Shown here: piece after piece, positions 51,284-59,473 of the stretch
How the letters are laid out: each line of letters begins with the position of its first letter
Numbering within the stretch: the first letter of the stretch is position 1
From: Mangrovihabitans endophyticus
Lineage (GTDB): Bacteria; Actinomycetota; Actinomycetes; Mycobacteriales; Micromonosporaceae
Reading direction: 5' to 3'
Length of the DNA stretch: 64,000 nt
NCBI RefSeq assembly: GCF_014646155.1
Contig: NZ_BMMX01000013.1
Location: 62,001 to 126,000 of the forward strand
The notes under the pieces: model-generated
Databases searched by the model: none
Told to the model about the DNA's origin: nothing
Seen by the model: the letters and a program-made list of their open reading frames with translations, nothing else
Made by a program: the position numbers and the translations under genes

Positions 51284-52291
51284 GTGGCGGCGGCACTCCT
51301 GCGGCGGACGGCGTGCGTGTGCGCGTCCATCGTCGCGTTCGCGATGCTCGCGGTGGCACCCGGTTCGCCCGCGTGGGCGGACCCCGAGGGCGGCTCGAAG
51401 ACGCTGCGGGAGCAGCTCGAGTCGGCAGCCAAGGGACACGTCGAGGCGAAGCAGAAGCTGGACGCCTCCAAGAAGCGGCAGAAGCAATTGCAGACCGCGC
51501 TGATCGCCGCTCAGGTCGACGCCAAGTCGCTGGAGGATCAGGTCAAGGAGGTGGCCGACCGGTCGTACCGGCTGGGCCGCTTCAACACCATGTCGATGCT
51601 GCTCAGCAGCAGCTCGCCGAACACGTTTCTGCAGCGCGTGCAGGGCCTGGACATGATGGCGCAGATCAACGGGCAGGCGCTGGTGCGCTACCAGGCGGCG
51701 GTGACCACCGCGGAGCGCGCCAAGAAGGCGATCGACCTGGAGGTCAAGGAGCAGAGCAAGCAGGTCACCGTGATGGCCAAGAAGAAGGAACAGGCCGAGC
51801 AGGCGCTGGCCAGCGTGGGCGGCGGCGGCGCGGCGGGCGGCTTCGCGGGCGGCGGCTCCGCATCGGCCAAGGCGGCCCCGCGCAACTCCGACGGCTCCTT
51901 GCCCAGCGAGGGCTGCACGGTCAACGACCCGACCACGAGCGGGTGCATCACGCCGCGGCTGCTGAACGCGTACCAGCAGGCACGGGCGGCCAGCTTCAAG
52001 CGTTACACGTCCTGCTTCAGCCAGCGGTCCTCCGGGGAGCACCCGAAGGGCCGCGCCTGTGACTTCTCCGCGGCGGCGGGCGGGTTCGAGAACGTCGCGG
52101 CCACCGGCGACGACAAGTCGTACGGGGACAGCCTGGCGGCGTACCTGGTGAAGAACGCGTCCAGGCTCGGCGTGATGTATGTGATCTGGTACCGGCAGAT
52201 CTGGATGCCGAGCACAGGGTGGCGCAAATACAGCGCGACCGGGGATCCGGCCGCCGTGCACACCAACCACGTGCACCTGTCCGTGCTGTGA
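51284..52291 (+). CDS. secreted coiled-coil protein with C-terminal ARB_07466-like wall domain
   Basis: 335 residues. A signal peptide (ACVCASIVAFAMLAVAPGSP) is followed by a long coiled coil (about 40-175, KHVEAKQ-like AKGHVEAKQKLDASKKRQKQ) typical of NlpC/P60-associated regulators of wall hydrolases. A Gly/Ala/Ser-rich linker comes next, then a C-terminal domain (about 225-335) with NAYQQARAASFKRYTSCFSQ, HPKGRACDFSAAAGGFENVA and AVHTNHVHLSVL. The H-x-x-G-x-x-x-D and H-x-H pattern resembles LAS-type peptidases (M15/ARB_07466). Wall hydrolysis is a reasonable inference. GTG 51284 follows AGGGAGGAAG. Confidence 0.82.
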   Translation: MAAALLRRTACVCASIVAFAMLAVAPGSPAWADPEGGSKTLREQLESAAKGHVEAKQKLDASKKRQKQLQTALIAAQVDAKSLEDQVKEVADRSYRLGRFNTMSMLLSSSSPNTFLQRVQGLDMMAQINGQALVRYQAAVTTAERAKKAIDLEVKEQSKQVTVMAKKKEQAEQALASVGGGGAAGGFAGGGSASAKAAPRNSDGSLPSEGCTVNDPTTSGCITPRLLNAYQQARAASFKRYTSCFSQRSSGEHPKGRACDFSAAAGGFENVAATGDDKSYGDSLAAYLVKNASRLGVMYVIWYRQIWMPSTGWRKYSATGDPAAVHTNHVHLSVL

Positions 52292-52339
52292 CCGCGCGGA
52301 TGCCCGGGGACGGCCGGGCGTCCGGGTAGCATCCGCGCG

Positions 52340-53827
52340 ATGGAGAATCCGCGTGCGCTGCCGTCCGCACTCGCCACCTCCCTGGTCTTCTTCGCCAGCG
52401 GCGCGGTGCTGGTCCTGGAGATCGTCGCGTTGCGACTGGTCGGCCCGTACGTCGGCGTCACCCTGCAGGTGAGTAGCTCGGTGATCGGCATTTCGCTGGC
52501 CGCCATCGCGTACGGCACCTGGCTGGGCGGCCGGCTGGCCGACCGGTTCGATCCGCGTCACCTGCTTGCCCCGGCGCTGATTCTGGCCGCCATCGGGACC
52601 GCGGTGACGTTGCCGCTGGTCCGGTGGGGCGGCGAGGTCCTGCGCGGCGGTGCGGCGCCCGCGGTGCTGCTGCTCGCCGCGATGGCCGTGTTCCTGCCCG
52701 CGTTCCTGCTCTCCGCGATCACGCCGCTGGTGGTGAAGCTGCAGCTCGGCGATCTGCGCCGGACCGGCCAGGTGGTGGGCCGCCTGTCCGCCGTCGGCAC
52801 GCTCGGGGCGATCACCGCCACGCTGGCCACCGGGTTCATCTTCGTCGCCGCGATGCCCACCAGTTGGATCATCCTGACCCTGGCCGGTTTTCTGGCGGTG
52901 TCCGGTGCTGCGCTGGGCTGGTACCTGCGGGCGATGGTGCCTGCGGATCGCCGCACCCGTGCGGTGCTGGTGACCGTGGGCCTGGTCGGGGCGGGCCTGG
53001 GTGTGGCTTCGCCGACCCCGTGCGACGTGGAGACCGCCTATCACTGCGCGCGCGTGGACAAGGACGCGTCGGTGGCCGGTGGGCGGACGCTCATCCTGAA
53101 TTCGGCCCGGCACTCGTACGTCGACCTCAACGATCCGCGGCACCTCGAATTCGCGTACGTGCAATGGATCGGCGCGGTGACGGACGCGTTCCGCCCGGCC
53201 GGTGCCCCGATCGCCGCGCTGCACCTGGGCGGCGGCGGGTTCACCGTGCCGGAGTATGTGCGCAGCACCCGCCCCGGCAGCGACCAGCTCGTTCTGGAGC
53301 TGGACGGCGGCCTGGTCGAGCTGGACCGCGCGGAGCTCGGCCTGCGCACCGGCCGGGATCTGCGGGTACGCGTCGGCGACGCCCGGGTGGGCCTGGCCGA
53401 GCGGCCGAGCGCCGCCTACGACCTGGTGGTCGGGGACGCCTTCGGTCATCTGGTGGTGCCGTGGCACCTGGCCACCCGGGAGATGGCCGCGGACATCGCG
53501 CGGGTGCTGGCCGAGGACGGTGTGTACGCGCAGAACGTGATCGACTACCCGCCGGACCGGTTCATCCGCGCCGAGCTGGCCACGGTGGCGGACGTGTTCC
53601 CGCACGTCGCGCTGATCGCGCCGGCCGATGCGATCGCGGGTACCACCGGCTCCAACTTCGTGATCGTGGCGTCCCGCCGCCCGCTCCCCGCGGCGGTCCA
53701 GACCCGGCTCGACCTGGTGGACGAACCGGTGACCATGCTGACCGGGGATCAACTGGAGACGTTCATGGATGACGCCCGGGTGCTCACCGACGACTACGCC
53801 CCGGTCGATCAGCTCCTCAACTCCTGA
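52340..53827 (+). CDS. fused membrane/spermidine synthase-like protein
   Basis: 495 residues. Six or seven membrane helices (about 12-225) begin with LVFFASGAVLVLEIVALRLV and GTWLGGRLADRF, typical of the fused MFS/spermidine-synthase group. The cytosolic domain has YVQWIGAVTDAFR, AALHLGGGGFTVPEYVRSTR (the polyamine synthase nucleotide loop) and YDLVVGDAFGHLVVPWHLAT. The D-A-F in place of the usual catalytic D-x-x-D aspartates leaves aminopropyl transfer uncertain. The natural product is unknown for this group. Confidence 0.88.
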   Translation: MENPRALPSALATSLVFFASGAVLVLEIVALRLVGPYVGVTLQVSSSVIGISLAAIAYGTWLGGRLADRFDPRHLLAPALILAAIGTAVTLPLVRWGGEVLRGGAAPAVLLLAAMAVFLPAFLLSAITPLVVKLQLGDLRRTGQVVGRLSAVGTLGAITATLATGFIFVAAMPTSWIILTLAGFLAVSGAALGWYLRAMVPADRRTRAVLVTVGLVGAGLGVASPTPCDVETAYHCARVDKDASVAGGRTLILNSARHSYVDLNDPRHLEFAYVQWIGAVTDAFRPAGAPIAALHLGGGGFTVPEYVRSTRPGSDQLVLELDGGLVELDRAELGLRTGRDLRVRVGDARVGLAERPSAAYDLVVGDAFGHLVVPWHLATREMAADIARVLAEDGVYAQNVIDYPPDRFIRAELATVADVFPHVALIAPADAIAGTTGSNFVIVASRRPLPAAVQTRLDLVDEPVTMLTGDQLETFMDDARVLTDDYAPVDQLLNS

Positions 53828-53961
53828 CCCAGCCCGCCTCCCCGCGTCGCGGTCACCGGATATCGCACGATGCCGGACAAGCGGCGCGATACCTCCTGGG
53901 GTCAGCCGGCGGCTTTCCGCGTGCGGCTACGAGCGATCGGATTTGCGGCGACAATCGGCTT

Positions 53962-55560
53962 ATGGGGCGGAAGGGGCACGTCGGTGGCCGGTACCGCCTG
54001 GTCGAGAGGCTCGGCACCGGCGGCATGTCCGTGGTGTGGCGCGGCCACGACGAGATCCTCGGCCGCGACGTCGCAATCAAGGTGCTGGCCTCGCGGCACG
54101 CCGGCGACGGCACCTTCCGTGACCGGCTGCGGCAGGAAGCCCGCGCGGCGGCCCGGCTGCGCCATCCGCACATCACCACCATCCTCGATTTCGGCGAGTG
54201 GTCGACGTCCGGCGCGCGCCCCGTGCCGTACGTGGTGATGGAGCTCAACGACGGACCGTCGGTGGCCGCCCGGCTGGCCCGCGACGGTGCCCTGGACTGG
54301 ACCGCGGCAGTGACCATGGCGGCTCAGGTGGCGTCGGCCCTGGGCGCCGCGCACGCTCAGGGACTCGTGCACCGCGACGTGACTCCGGCCAACGTCATGC
54401 TCACGTCCGTCGGCGCCAAGGTGGTGGATTTCGGCATCGCCGCGGCGATCGGCCAGTGCGATACCGCGCCGGACGGCAGTCTCCTCGGCACGCCGGCATA
54501 CTTGGCCCCGGAACGCCTCGGCGGCGGTCCGGTCTCACCCGCAGCCGACGTGTACGCGCTCGGCGTGCTGCTCTACCGGGCGCTCACCGCCCGGCTGCCC
54601 TGGCACGCCCGGGACACCGCGGCGGCGCTGCGGGCACACCTCTACACCGATCCGGAGCCGCTGCCGGTGCGCAACGGACTCCCCGATCCGGTGCGTGAGC
54701 TCTGCTTGCGTTGCCTGGCCAAGCGCCCGGAGGATCGGCCGACCGCCGCGACGCTGGCGCTCGAACTGGCGGCCCTGGCCGACGTGCCGGTCCCCCTCCC
54801 GGCGCAACCGGCCCAGTTCTCCGGAGCAGCCCAGTTCTCCGGGCCTGCCCAGTTCTCCGGGGCAGGCCAGTTCTCCGGGCCTGCCCAGTTCTCCGGATCG
54901 GCCCAGCCGCCCGCCACGGCCGCACCATCGTCTCCCGCCGAGCCGTCGCCGAGCATCGTCGCGGCCTTCCGCGCCGGTCTCGCGCGCCTTCCGGCACGGG
55001 TGTCGCATGCCGCGCTGGCCGGCCGGCGCCGCCTGCAGGCCGTGACGATGACCGTGGCGATGCTCGCCGTGGCCGGGCTGGTCTGGTCGTCCGGCCGGGA
55101 AGCCGACGAGGTCGGAACACCCCAGGCTGCCGCCGTCGGCACCGCGGTGCTCCCCTCCCTGCAACACCCGCACTGCAAGGTGCGCTACCAGGTGGAACGC
55201 GACTCTGGCCGGGACTTCTGGGCGCGCGTCACGGTGGGCAACATCGGCACCGACACGATGTCCGGGTGGACGATGCAGTTCCGGTATCCCGGCGCGCAAC
55301 GCCTCATCGGCGGCACACGGCGGGCCAGCCAGCACGGCCACCTGGTTTCCCTGCGCGCCGGGCCGGACCTGGCCCCCGGCGAGTCGGCCGCGGTCGGAGT
55401 GCGAGGGTCTTACCGGGGGAGCAACCCCCTCCCGCTCGCCTTCACCGTCGACGGGCAGTCGTGCCGAGCCGAGGTGCTCGGCGCGGTGGCGATTGTCGAA
55501 CCGGCGGACCCGGGCACCGGCGCACCGGCCGAGCACCGGGCCACCGACGACACCGCATGA
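53962..55560 (+). CDS. membrane serine/threonine protein kinase with extracellular CBM2-like domain
   Basis: 532 residues. Kinase domain about 10-265: YRLVERLGTGGMSVVWRG, VAIKVL (Lys40), LVHRDVTPANVMLT, KVVDFGIAAAIGQ, LGTPAYLAPERL. A juxtamembrane linker with five A-Q-F-S-G repeats (54814-54903) precedes one transmembrane helix (about 357-378). The extracellular domain, Cys405 to Cys501, reads CKVRYQVERDSGRDFWARVT, then GTDTMSGWTMQFRYPG, then LAPGESAAVGV, the pattern of a family 2 carbohydrate-binding module with its end-to-end disulfide. A PASTA domain, the common sensor, is absent. The kinase may therefore respond to a polysaccharide. Confidence 0.9.
   Translation: MGRKGHVGGRYRLVERLGTGGMSVVWRGHDEILGRDVAIKVLASRHAGDGTFRDRLRQEARAAARLRHPHITTILDFGEWSTSGARPVPYVVMELNDGPSVAARLARDGALDWTAAVTMAAQVASALGAAHAQGLVHRDVTPANVMLTSVGAKVVDFGIAAAIGQCDTAPDGSLLGTPAYLAPERLGGGPVSPAADVYALGVLLYRALTARLPWHARDTAAALRAHLYTDPEPLPVRNGLPDPVRELCLRCLAKRPEDRPTAATLALELAALADVPVPLPAQPAQFSGAAQFSGPAQFSGAGQFSGPAQFSGSAQPPATAAPSSPAEPSPSIVAAFRAGLARLPARVSHAALAGRRRLQAVTMTVAMLAVAGLVWSSGREADEVGTPQAAAVGTAVLPSLQHPHCKVRYQVERDSGRDFWARVTVGNIGTDTMSGWTMQFRYPGAQRLIGGTRRASQHGHLVSLRAGPDLAPGESAAVGVRGSYRGSNPLPLAFTVDGQSCRAEVLGAVAIVEPADPGTGAPAEHRATDDTA
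54814..54903 (+). repeat. five 18-bp tandem repeats in the kinase linker
   Basis: Units start at 54814, 54832, 54850, 54868 and 54886 with core CAGTTCTCCGG, encoding Q-F-S-G-x-A/G. They lie in the juxtamembrane linker between kinase and membrane helix. Confidence 0.85.
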
Positions 55561-55587
55561 CCCGGAGGGTGGCCACCGCGTGGCCGA

Positions 55588-56259
55588 TCACGTCGACGCG
55601 GCGAACTGCTCCACCTTCTTGGTGTTCCCGGCCACGATCAGCAGGGCGCCGTCGGGCACCATGGTCTCCGGCCGCGCGTACGTGAAGTCCGTGCCGGGCA
55701 TCTTGGTGCCTACGACCGTTATGCCCCACTTTGTGCGCAGCCCCGCATCGGCGAGGGTGCGGCCCGTGGCTTCGGCCGGCGCTCGCACCTTGGCAATCGC
55801 GAAGCCGTCGTCGAACTCGATGTAGTCCAGCATCCGTCCGGTCATCATGTGCGCGACTCGTTCACCCATCTCGGCCTCGGGATAGATCACGTGGTGCGCG
55901 CCGATGCGGGACAGGATGTGGCCGTGCTTGGCGCTGGTCGCCTTCGCCCAGATCTCCGGTACGCCCACCTCACTCAGCGACAACACGGACAGCACGCTGG
56001 TCTCCAGGTTGGTGCCGATGCCGACGACGGCACGCGGAAAATCCTGCACGCCGAGCTGCCGCAGGGTGTCGGTGTCGGTGGCGTCCGCCTCCACCACGTG
56101 GGTGAGGCGGTCCGCCCAGTCCTGCACGATTCTCTCGTCGGAATCGATGCCGAGCACTTCATGGCCGAGCGCCAGCAGGGACGCGGCGATCGCGCCGCCG
56201 AACCGGCCCAGCCCGATCACCACGACGTTGTCGCTGTGCGGGGATGTCGAATCAGCCAA
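55588..56259 (-). CDS. ktrA: KtrA/TrkA-type potassium channel regulatory subunit
   Basis: 223 residues. RCK-N (NAD/ATP-binding) domain: VVVIGLGRFGGAIAASLLAL (G-x-G-x-x-G), LGIDSDERIV, VVEADATDTDTLRQLGVQDF. RCK-C domain from about 140 (IEFDDGFAIAKVRAPAEATG; ALLIVAGNTKKVEQF). It forms the cytoplasmic ring gating KtrB, whose gene overlaps upstream by 8 nt. It converges with the STPK gene. Confidence 0.92.
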   Translation of the reverse strand: MADSTSPHSDNVVVIGLGRFGGAIAASLLALGHEVLGIDSDERIVQDWADRLTHVVEADATDTDTLRQLGVQDFPRAVVGIGTNLETSVLSVLSLSEVGVPEIWAKATSAKHGHILSRIGAHHVIYPEAEMGERVAHMMTGRMLDYIEFDDGFAIAKVRAPAEATGRTLADAGLRTKWGITVVGTKMPGTDFTYARPETMVPDGALLIVAGNTKKVEQFAAST

Positions 56260-57592
56260 CGAGGGGTCGCTCCTCCGGGTATCGGTATTGGCGCCGACGG
56301 GTGTTCAGCGCGATCGCGGTGCCTACCGCGATCGTGCCTACCCGCCCGATGTACATCAAGGCGACGAGCACGAGCTGCGCCGACGGCGGCAGATCCGACG
56401 TTATGCCGGTGCTCAGCCCGACGGTGGCGAACGCGGACGTGACCTCGAACAGCGCCCGGTCGAACGGCACCCGCTCGTCCAGCAGGATGAGCGCGAGCGT
56501 GCCGGCTGCGACCAGGGCCACCCCGAGCAGCGCGACCGTGACGGCCTGCCGCTGGGTCTCCTCGGCGATCCGGCGATGCCGCACCACCACGTCGGGCTCG
56601 CCCCGGATCTCCGCCCAGATGACGAAGGCGAGCAGCAGGAAGGTGGTCACCTTGATGCCGCCGGCGGTGCTCGCCGTGCCGCCGCCGATGAACATCATGA
56701 TGTTCGCGACCGCGATCGTCTGGCTGTGCATCATGCCCAGGTCGATGGTGTTGAAGCCGCCGGAGCGGGTCATCACGTCCTGAAAGAACGCGGCCAGCAC
56801 CTTGGTGTTCGCGCCGAGCGGACCGAGCGTGTCCGGGTTGCTCCACTCGAAGACCAGGAACAGCAGCGACCCGGCGCTGGTCAGCAGCACCGTGCCCCAG
56901 ACCGTCAGCCGTGTGTGCGTGGACCATCCGGCCGGTCGCCGGGCCTCGCGGGCGAGCTCGAACAGCACCGGGAATCCGATCGACCCGCCGAGCACACCCA
57001 GGGCCACCGGCAGGCAGATCCACCAGTCGTCGACGAACCGGACGAAGCTGTCCGGATAAAGGGTGAATCCGGCGTTGTTGAACGACTGCACGGCGTGGAA
57101 CACGGCCTGGTACGCCGCCCGTCCCGGGGAATAGTCGTAGTGCAGCCAGAAGCGCAGCATCAGGATGGTCCCGATGATCGCCTCGGAGACGAACATGACC
57201 AGGGCGATCCGGATCAGGATGCCCCCGATGTTGCCGCCCGCCAATCCGGCGCTCTCGGCCTGGGCGATCAGCCGGTTGCGCAGCCGCAGCCGGCGCGACA
57301 CCAGAAGGCTGAGCAGCGTCGCCAGCGTCATGATGCCGAACCCGCCGACCTGAGAGAGCACGGTGATCAGCACCTCGCCGAAGGTGGACCAGTACGTCGG
57401 CGTGTCGACCACGGTCAGCCCGGTCACGCAGACCGTGGAGGTGGCGGTGAACACCGCGACGACGAACGGCGCGCCGTGTGGCCCGGCGGTCGCGGCCGGC
57501 AGCATCATCAGCCCGGTGCCGAGGGCGATGATGCCGAGGAACGCCGTGGGCACGATGCGCGCCGGGTATCGCCACGGAGCGCGGTCGCGCAT
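56252..57592 (-). CDS. ktrB: KtrB/TrkH-type potassium uptake membrane subunit
   Basis: 446 residues with about ten membrane segments and four selectivity-filter loops: FTATSTVCVTGLTVVDT, AVQSFNNAGFTLYP, DVMTRSGGFNTIDLG and VTSAFATVGLSTGI. A glycine is found at the filter position in each (C-V-T-G, N-N-A-G-F, S-G-G-F, V-G-L). It drives K+ (Na+-coupled) uptake with KtrA. ATG 57592 follows AAGGGAG; an ATG at 57625 has no ribosome site. Confidence 0.93.
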   Translation of the reverse strand: MRDRAPWRYPARIVPTAFLGIIALGTGLMMLPAATAGPHGAPFVVAVFTATSTVCVTGLTVVDTPTYWSTFGEVLITVLSQVGGFGIMTLATLLSLLVSRRLRLRNRLIAQAESAGLAGGNIGGILIRIALVMFVSEAIIGTILMLRFWLHYDYSPGRAAYQAVFHAVQSFNNAGFTLYPDSFVRFVDDWWICLPVALGVLGGSIGFPVLFELAREARRPAGWSTHTRLTVWGTVLLTSAGSLLFLVFEWSNPDTLGPLGANTKVLAAFFQDVMTRSGGFNTIDLGMMHSQTIAVANIMMFIGGGTASTAGGIKVTTFLLLAFVIWAEIRGEPDVVVRHRRIAEETQRQAVTVALLGVALVAAGTLALILLDERVPFDRALFEVTSAFATVGLSTGITSDLPPSAQLVLVALMYIGRVGTIAVGTAIALNTRRRQYRYPEERPLVG

Positions 57593-57702
57593 GCCGTTCT
57601 CCCTTCGACCATTGCTGACGGTCATCTCACCACAGGGTGACGTTCACCCTTTTGTCAGATCTCGCCCGCCGCGTCGTTGCCCGCCGCCGGTTGACTCATA
57701 AC

Positions 57703-58677
57703 GTGACATCTGTGTCGACAGCGCCGCTGGTCATCGGCCACCGCGGCGCCTGCGGATACCGCCCGGAACACACCCTCGAGTCCTACCAGCTAGCCATCCG
57801 GCTGGGGGCCGACTACATAGAACCCGACCTGGTGTCGACCGCCGACGGCGTGTTGGTGGCGCGGCACGAGAACGAGATCTCCGGCACCACCGACGTGACG
57901 GCCAGGCCCGAGTTCGCCGACCGGCGTACCACCAAGATCATTGGCGGCCGGACGGTCACCGGCTGGTTCACCGAGGACTTCACGCTGGCCGAGCTGCGTA
58001 CGCTGCGTGCAGTGGAGCGGTTGCCGAGCGTACGGCCGCAGAACACGCTGTTCGACGGTGAGTTCTCGATCCCGACCCTGCAGGAGATCCTCGATCTGGC
58101 CCGCGCCGAGGAACGCCGGCTGGGCCGGGCGATCGGGGTGTACCCGGAGACCAAGTTGCCCAGTCACTTCCAGTCGATCGGGCTGGCGCTCGAAGAGCCT
58201 CTGGTGTCCGCGCTGCACGCCAACGGCCTGACCGGCCCGTCCGCGCCGGTGCTGATCCAGTCGTTCGAGGCGGCCAACCTCCGCAAGCTGCGGTCGATGA
58301 CCGACCTGCGCCTGATCCAATTGCTGGACGAGCCGGGCGACCTGCGGACCATCGCCGAGTACGCGTACGGCGTGGGCCCGGACAAGGATCTGATCGTGCC
58401 CCGCGACGCGGCCGGCCGCCTCCGTGCGCCGACCACGCTGGTGTCCGACGCGCACGCGGCCGGGCTGGCGGTGCACGCGTGGACGTTCCGGGCCGAGAAC
58501 CCGTTCCTGCCGCTGGACCACCGGATCGGTGACAACCCGGCCGGGCGCGGCGACGGCATCGCCGAGTACGAGCTGTTCCTGCGCCTGGGCGTGGACGGGG
58601 TGTTCACCGATCATCCGGACACCGCCGTCGCCGCGATCAGCGCGATGCAGGGCCGCCCTATGCCCGTTCCGGTGTAG
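57703..58677 (+). CDS. glpQ: glycerophosphodiester phosphodiesterase
   Basis: 324 residues from GTG 57703. LVIGHRGACGYRPEHTLESY (catalytic H-R-G and E), ADYIEPDLVSTADGVLVARH (E-x-D metal ligands and second His) and VYPETKLPSHFQ are the GDPD/GlpQ signatures. VLIQSFEAANLRKL, VHAWTFRAEN and GVDGVFTDHPDTA complete the TIM barrel. It hydrolyses glycerophosphodiesters to glycerol 3-phosphate and alcohol. The large GlpQ-like form is usually exported, but no clear signal peptide is seen here, so a cytosolic location is likely. Upstream GTG/ATG starts (57637) are less probable. Confidence 0.92.
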   Translation: MTSVSTAPLVIGHRGACGYRPEHTLESYQLAIRLGADYIEPDLVSTADGVLVARHENEISGTTDVTARPEFADRRTTKIIGGRTVTGWFTEDFTLAELRTLRAVERLPSVRPQNTLFDGEFSIPTLQEILDLARAEERRLGRAIGVYPETKLPSHFQSIGLALEEPLVSALHANGLTGPSAPVLIQSFEAANLRKLRSMTDLRLIQLLDEPGDLRTIAEYAYGVGPDKDLIVPRDAAGRLRAPTTLVSDAHAAGLAVHAWTFRAENPFLPLDHRIGDNPAGRGDGIAEYELFLRLGVDGVFTDHPDTAVAAISAMQGRPMPVPV

Positions 58678-58702
58678 CGCCCGGCCCGGATAGGGTCGGG
58701 CC

Positions 58703-59428
58703 ATGGCGAGACTCGCAGTGATCAGTGGCGGCGGCACCGGCATCGGGCGGGCGACCGCCGGGATGTTGGCCGGCGAGGGTTACGACGTCATCATCGTCGG
58801 CCGGCGCCCGCAGGTGCTGGCCGACGCGGTCAAGTGGATCGGCCCGCAGGCGAGCGCGGTCACCGCCGATCTGACCGATCCGGAGCAACTCCCGGCGGTG
58901 GTCGACGCGGTCGCCGGCCGGGCGGTGGATGTGCTGGTCAACAACGCCGGTGCCTACCTGTCCGGGGACGATTCGATGCTGGCCGGGGTGGCCGCGTGGT
59001 GGCGGGCGAACCTGGACTCGAACGTGCTGACCGCCGTGCTGCTCACCGAGGCGCTGCGGCCGCTGCTGCGGCGCCCGGGCGGGCGGATCATCCTGACCAG
59101 CTCCATCGCGGCGCAGCGTGGCGGGGGCGGCCCGTACTCGGCGGCGAAGGCCGCCCTGCACGGGTTCGTCCTCGATCTGGCGACCGAGCTGGGCGCGGAG
59201 GGCGTGACCGCGAATGTGATCTCCCCCGGCTACGTGGTCGACAGCGAGTTCTTCGCCGGCCGGATGACGCCCGAGGGTCACCGGCGGCGGATCGACGCCA
59301 CCCTGGTCAACCGGCCCGGTGAGCCGTCCGACATCGCCGAGACGGTTCGATGGCTGGCCGGCCCGGGCGGCGGCTACGTGACCGGCCAGATCATCAACGT
59401 GAACGGGGGATCGGTGCTGGGTCGGTGA
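58703..59428 (+). CDS. short-chain dehydrogenase/reductase
   Basis: 241 residues. [20 protein letters not shown] cofactor motif; IIVGRRPQVLADAV suggests NADP(H); VLVNNAGAYLSGDD; catalytic Ser in IILTSSIAAQRGG and PYSAAKAAL (Y-x3-K); C-terminal VTGQIINVNGGSVLG. Substrate unknown. It follows GDPD by 25 nt on the same strand. Confidence 0.92.
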   Translation: MARLAVISGGGTGIGRATAGMLAGEGYDVIIVGRRPQVLADAVKWIGPQASAVTADLTDPEQLPAVVDAVAGRAVDVLVNNAGAYLSGDDSMLAGVAAWWRANLDSNVLTAVLLTEALRPLLRRPGGRIILTSSIAAQRGGGGPYSAAKAALHGFVLDLATELGAEGVTANVISPGYVVDSEFFAGRMTPEGHRRRIDATLVNRPGEPSDIAETVRWLAGPGGGYVTGQIINVNGGSVLGR

Positions 59429-59473
59429 GCCGGTGCGGGCCGATTGTCGGTGGCGGCTGGTAGACATGCTGCC

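Noticed and set aside
57593..57702. Riboswitch (for example c-di-AMP type) upstream of ktrB
   Set aside because: Only about 30 nt could belong to the ktrB leader with the strong AAGGGAG site; none of the conserved riboswitch core was found.
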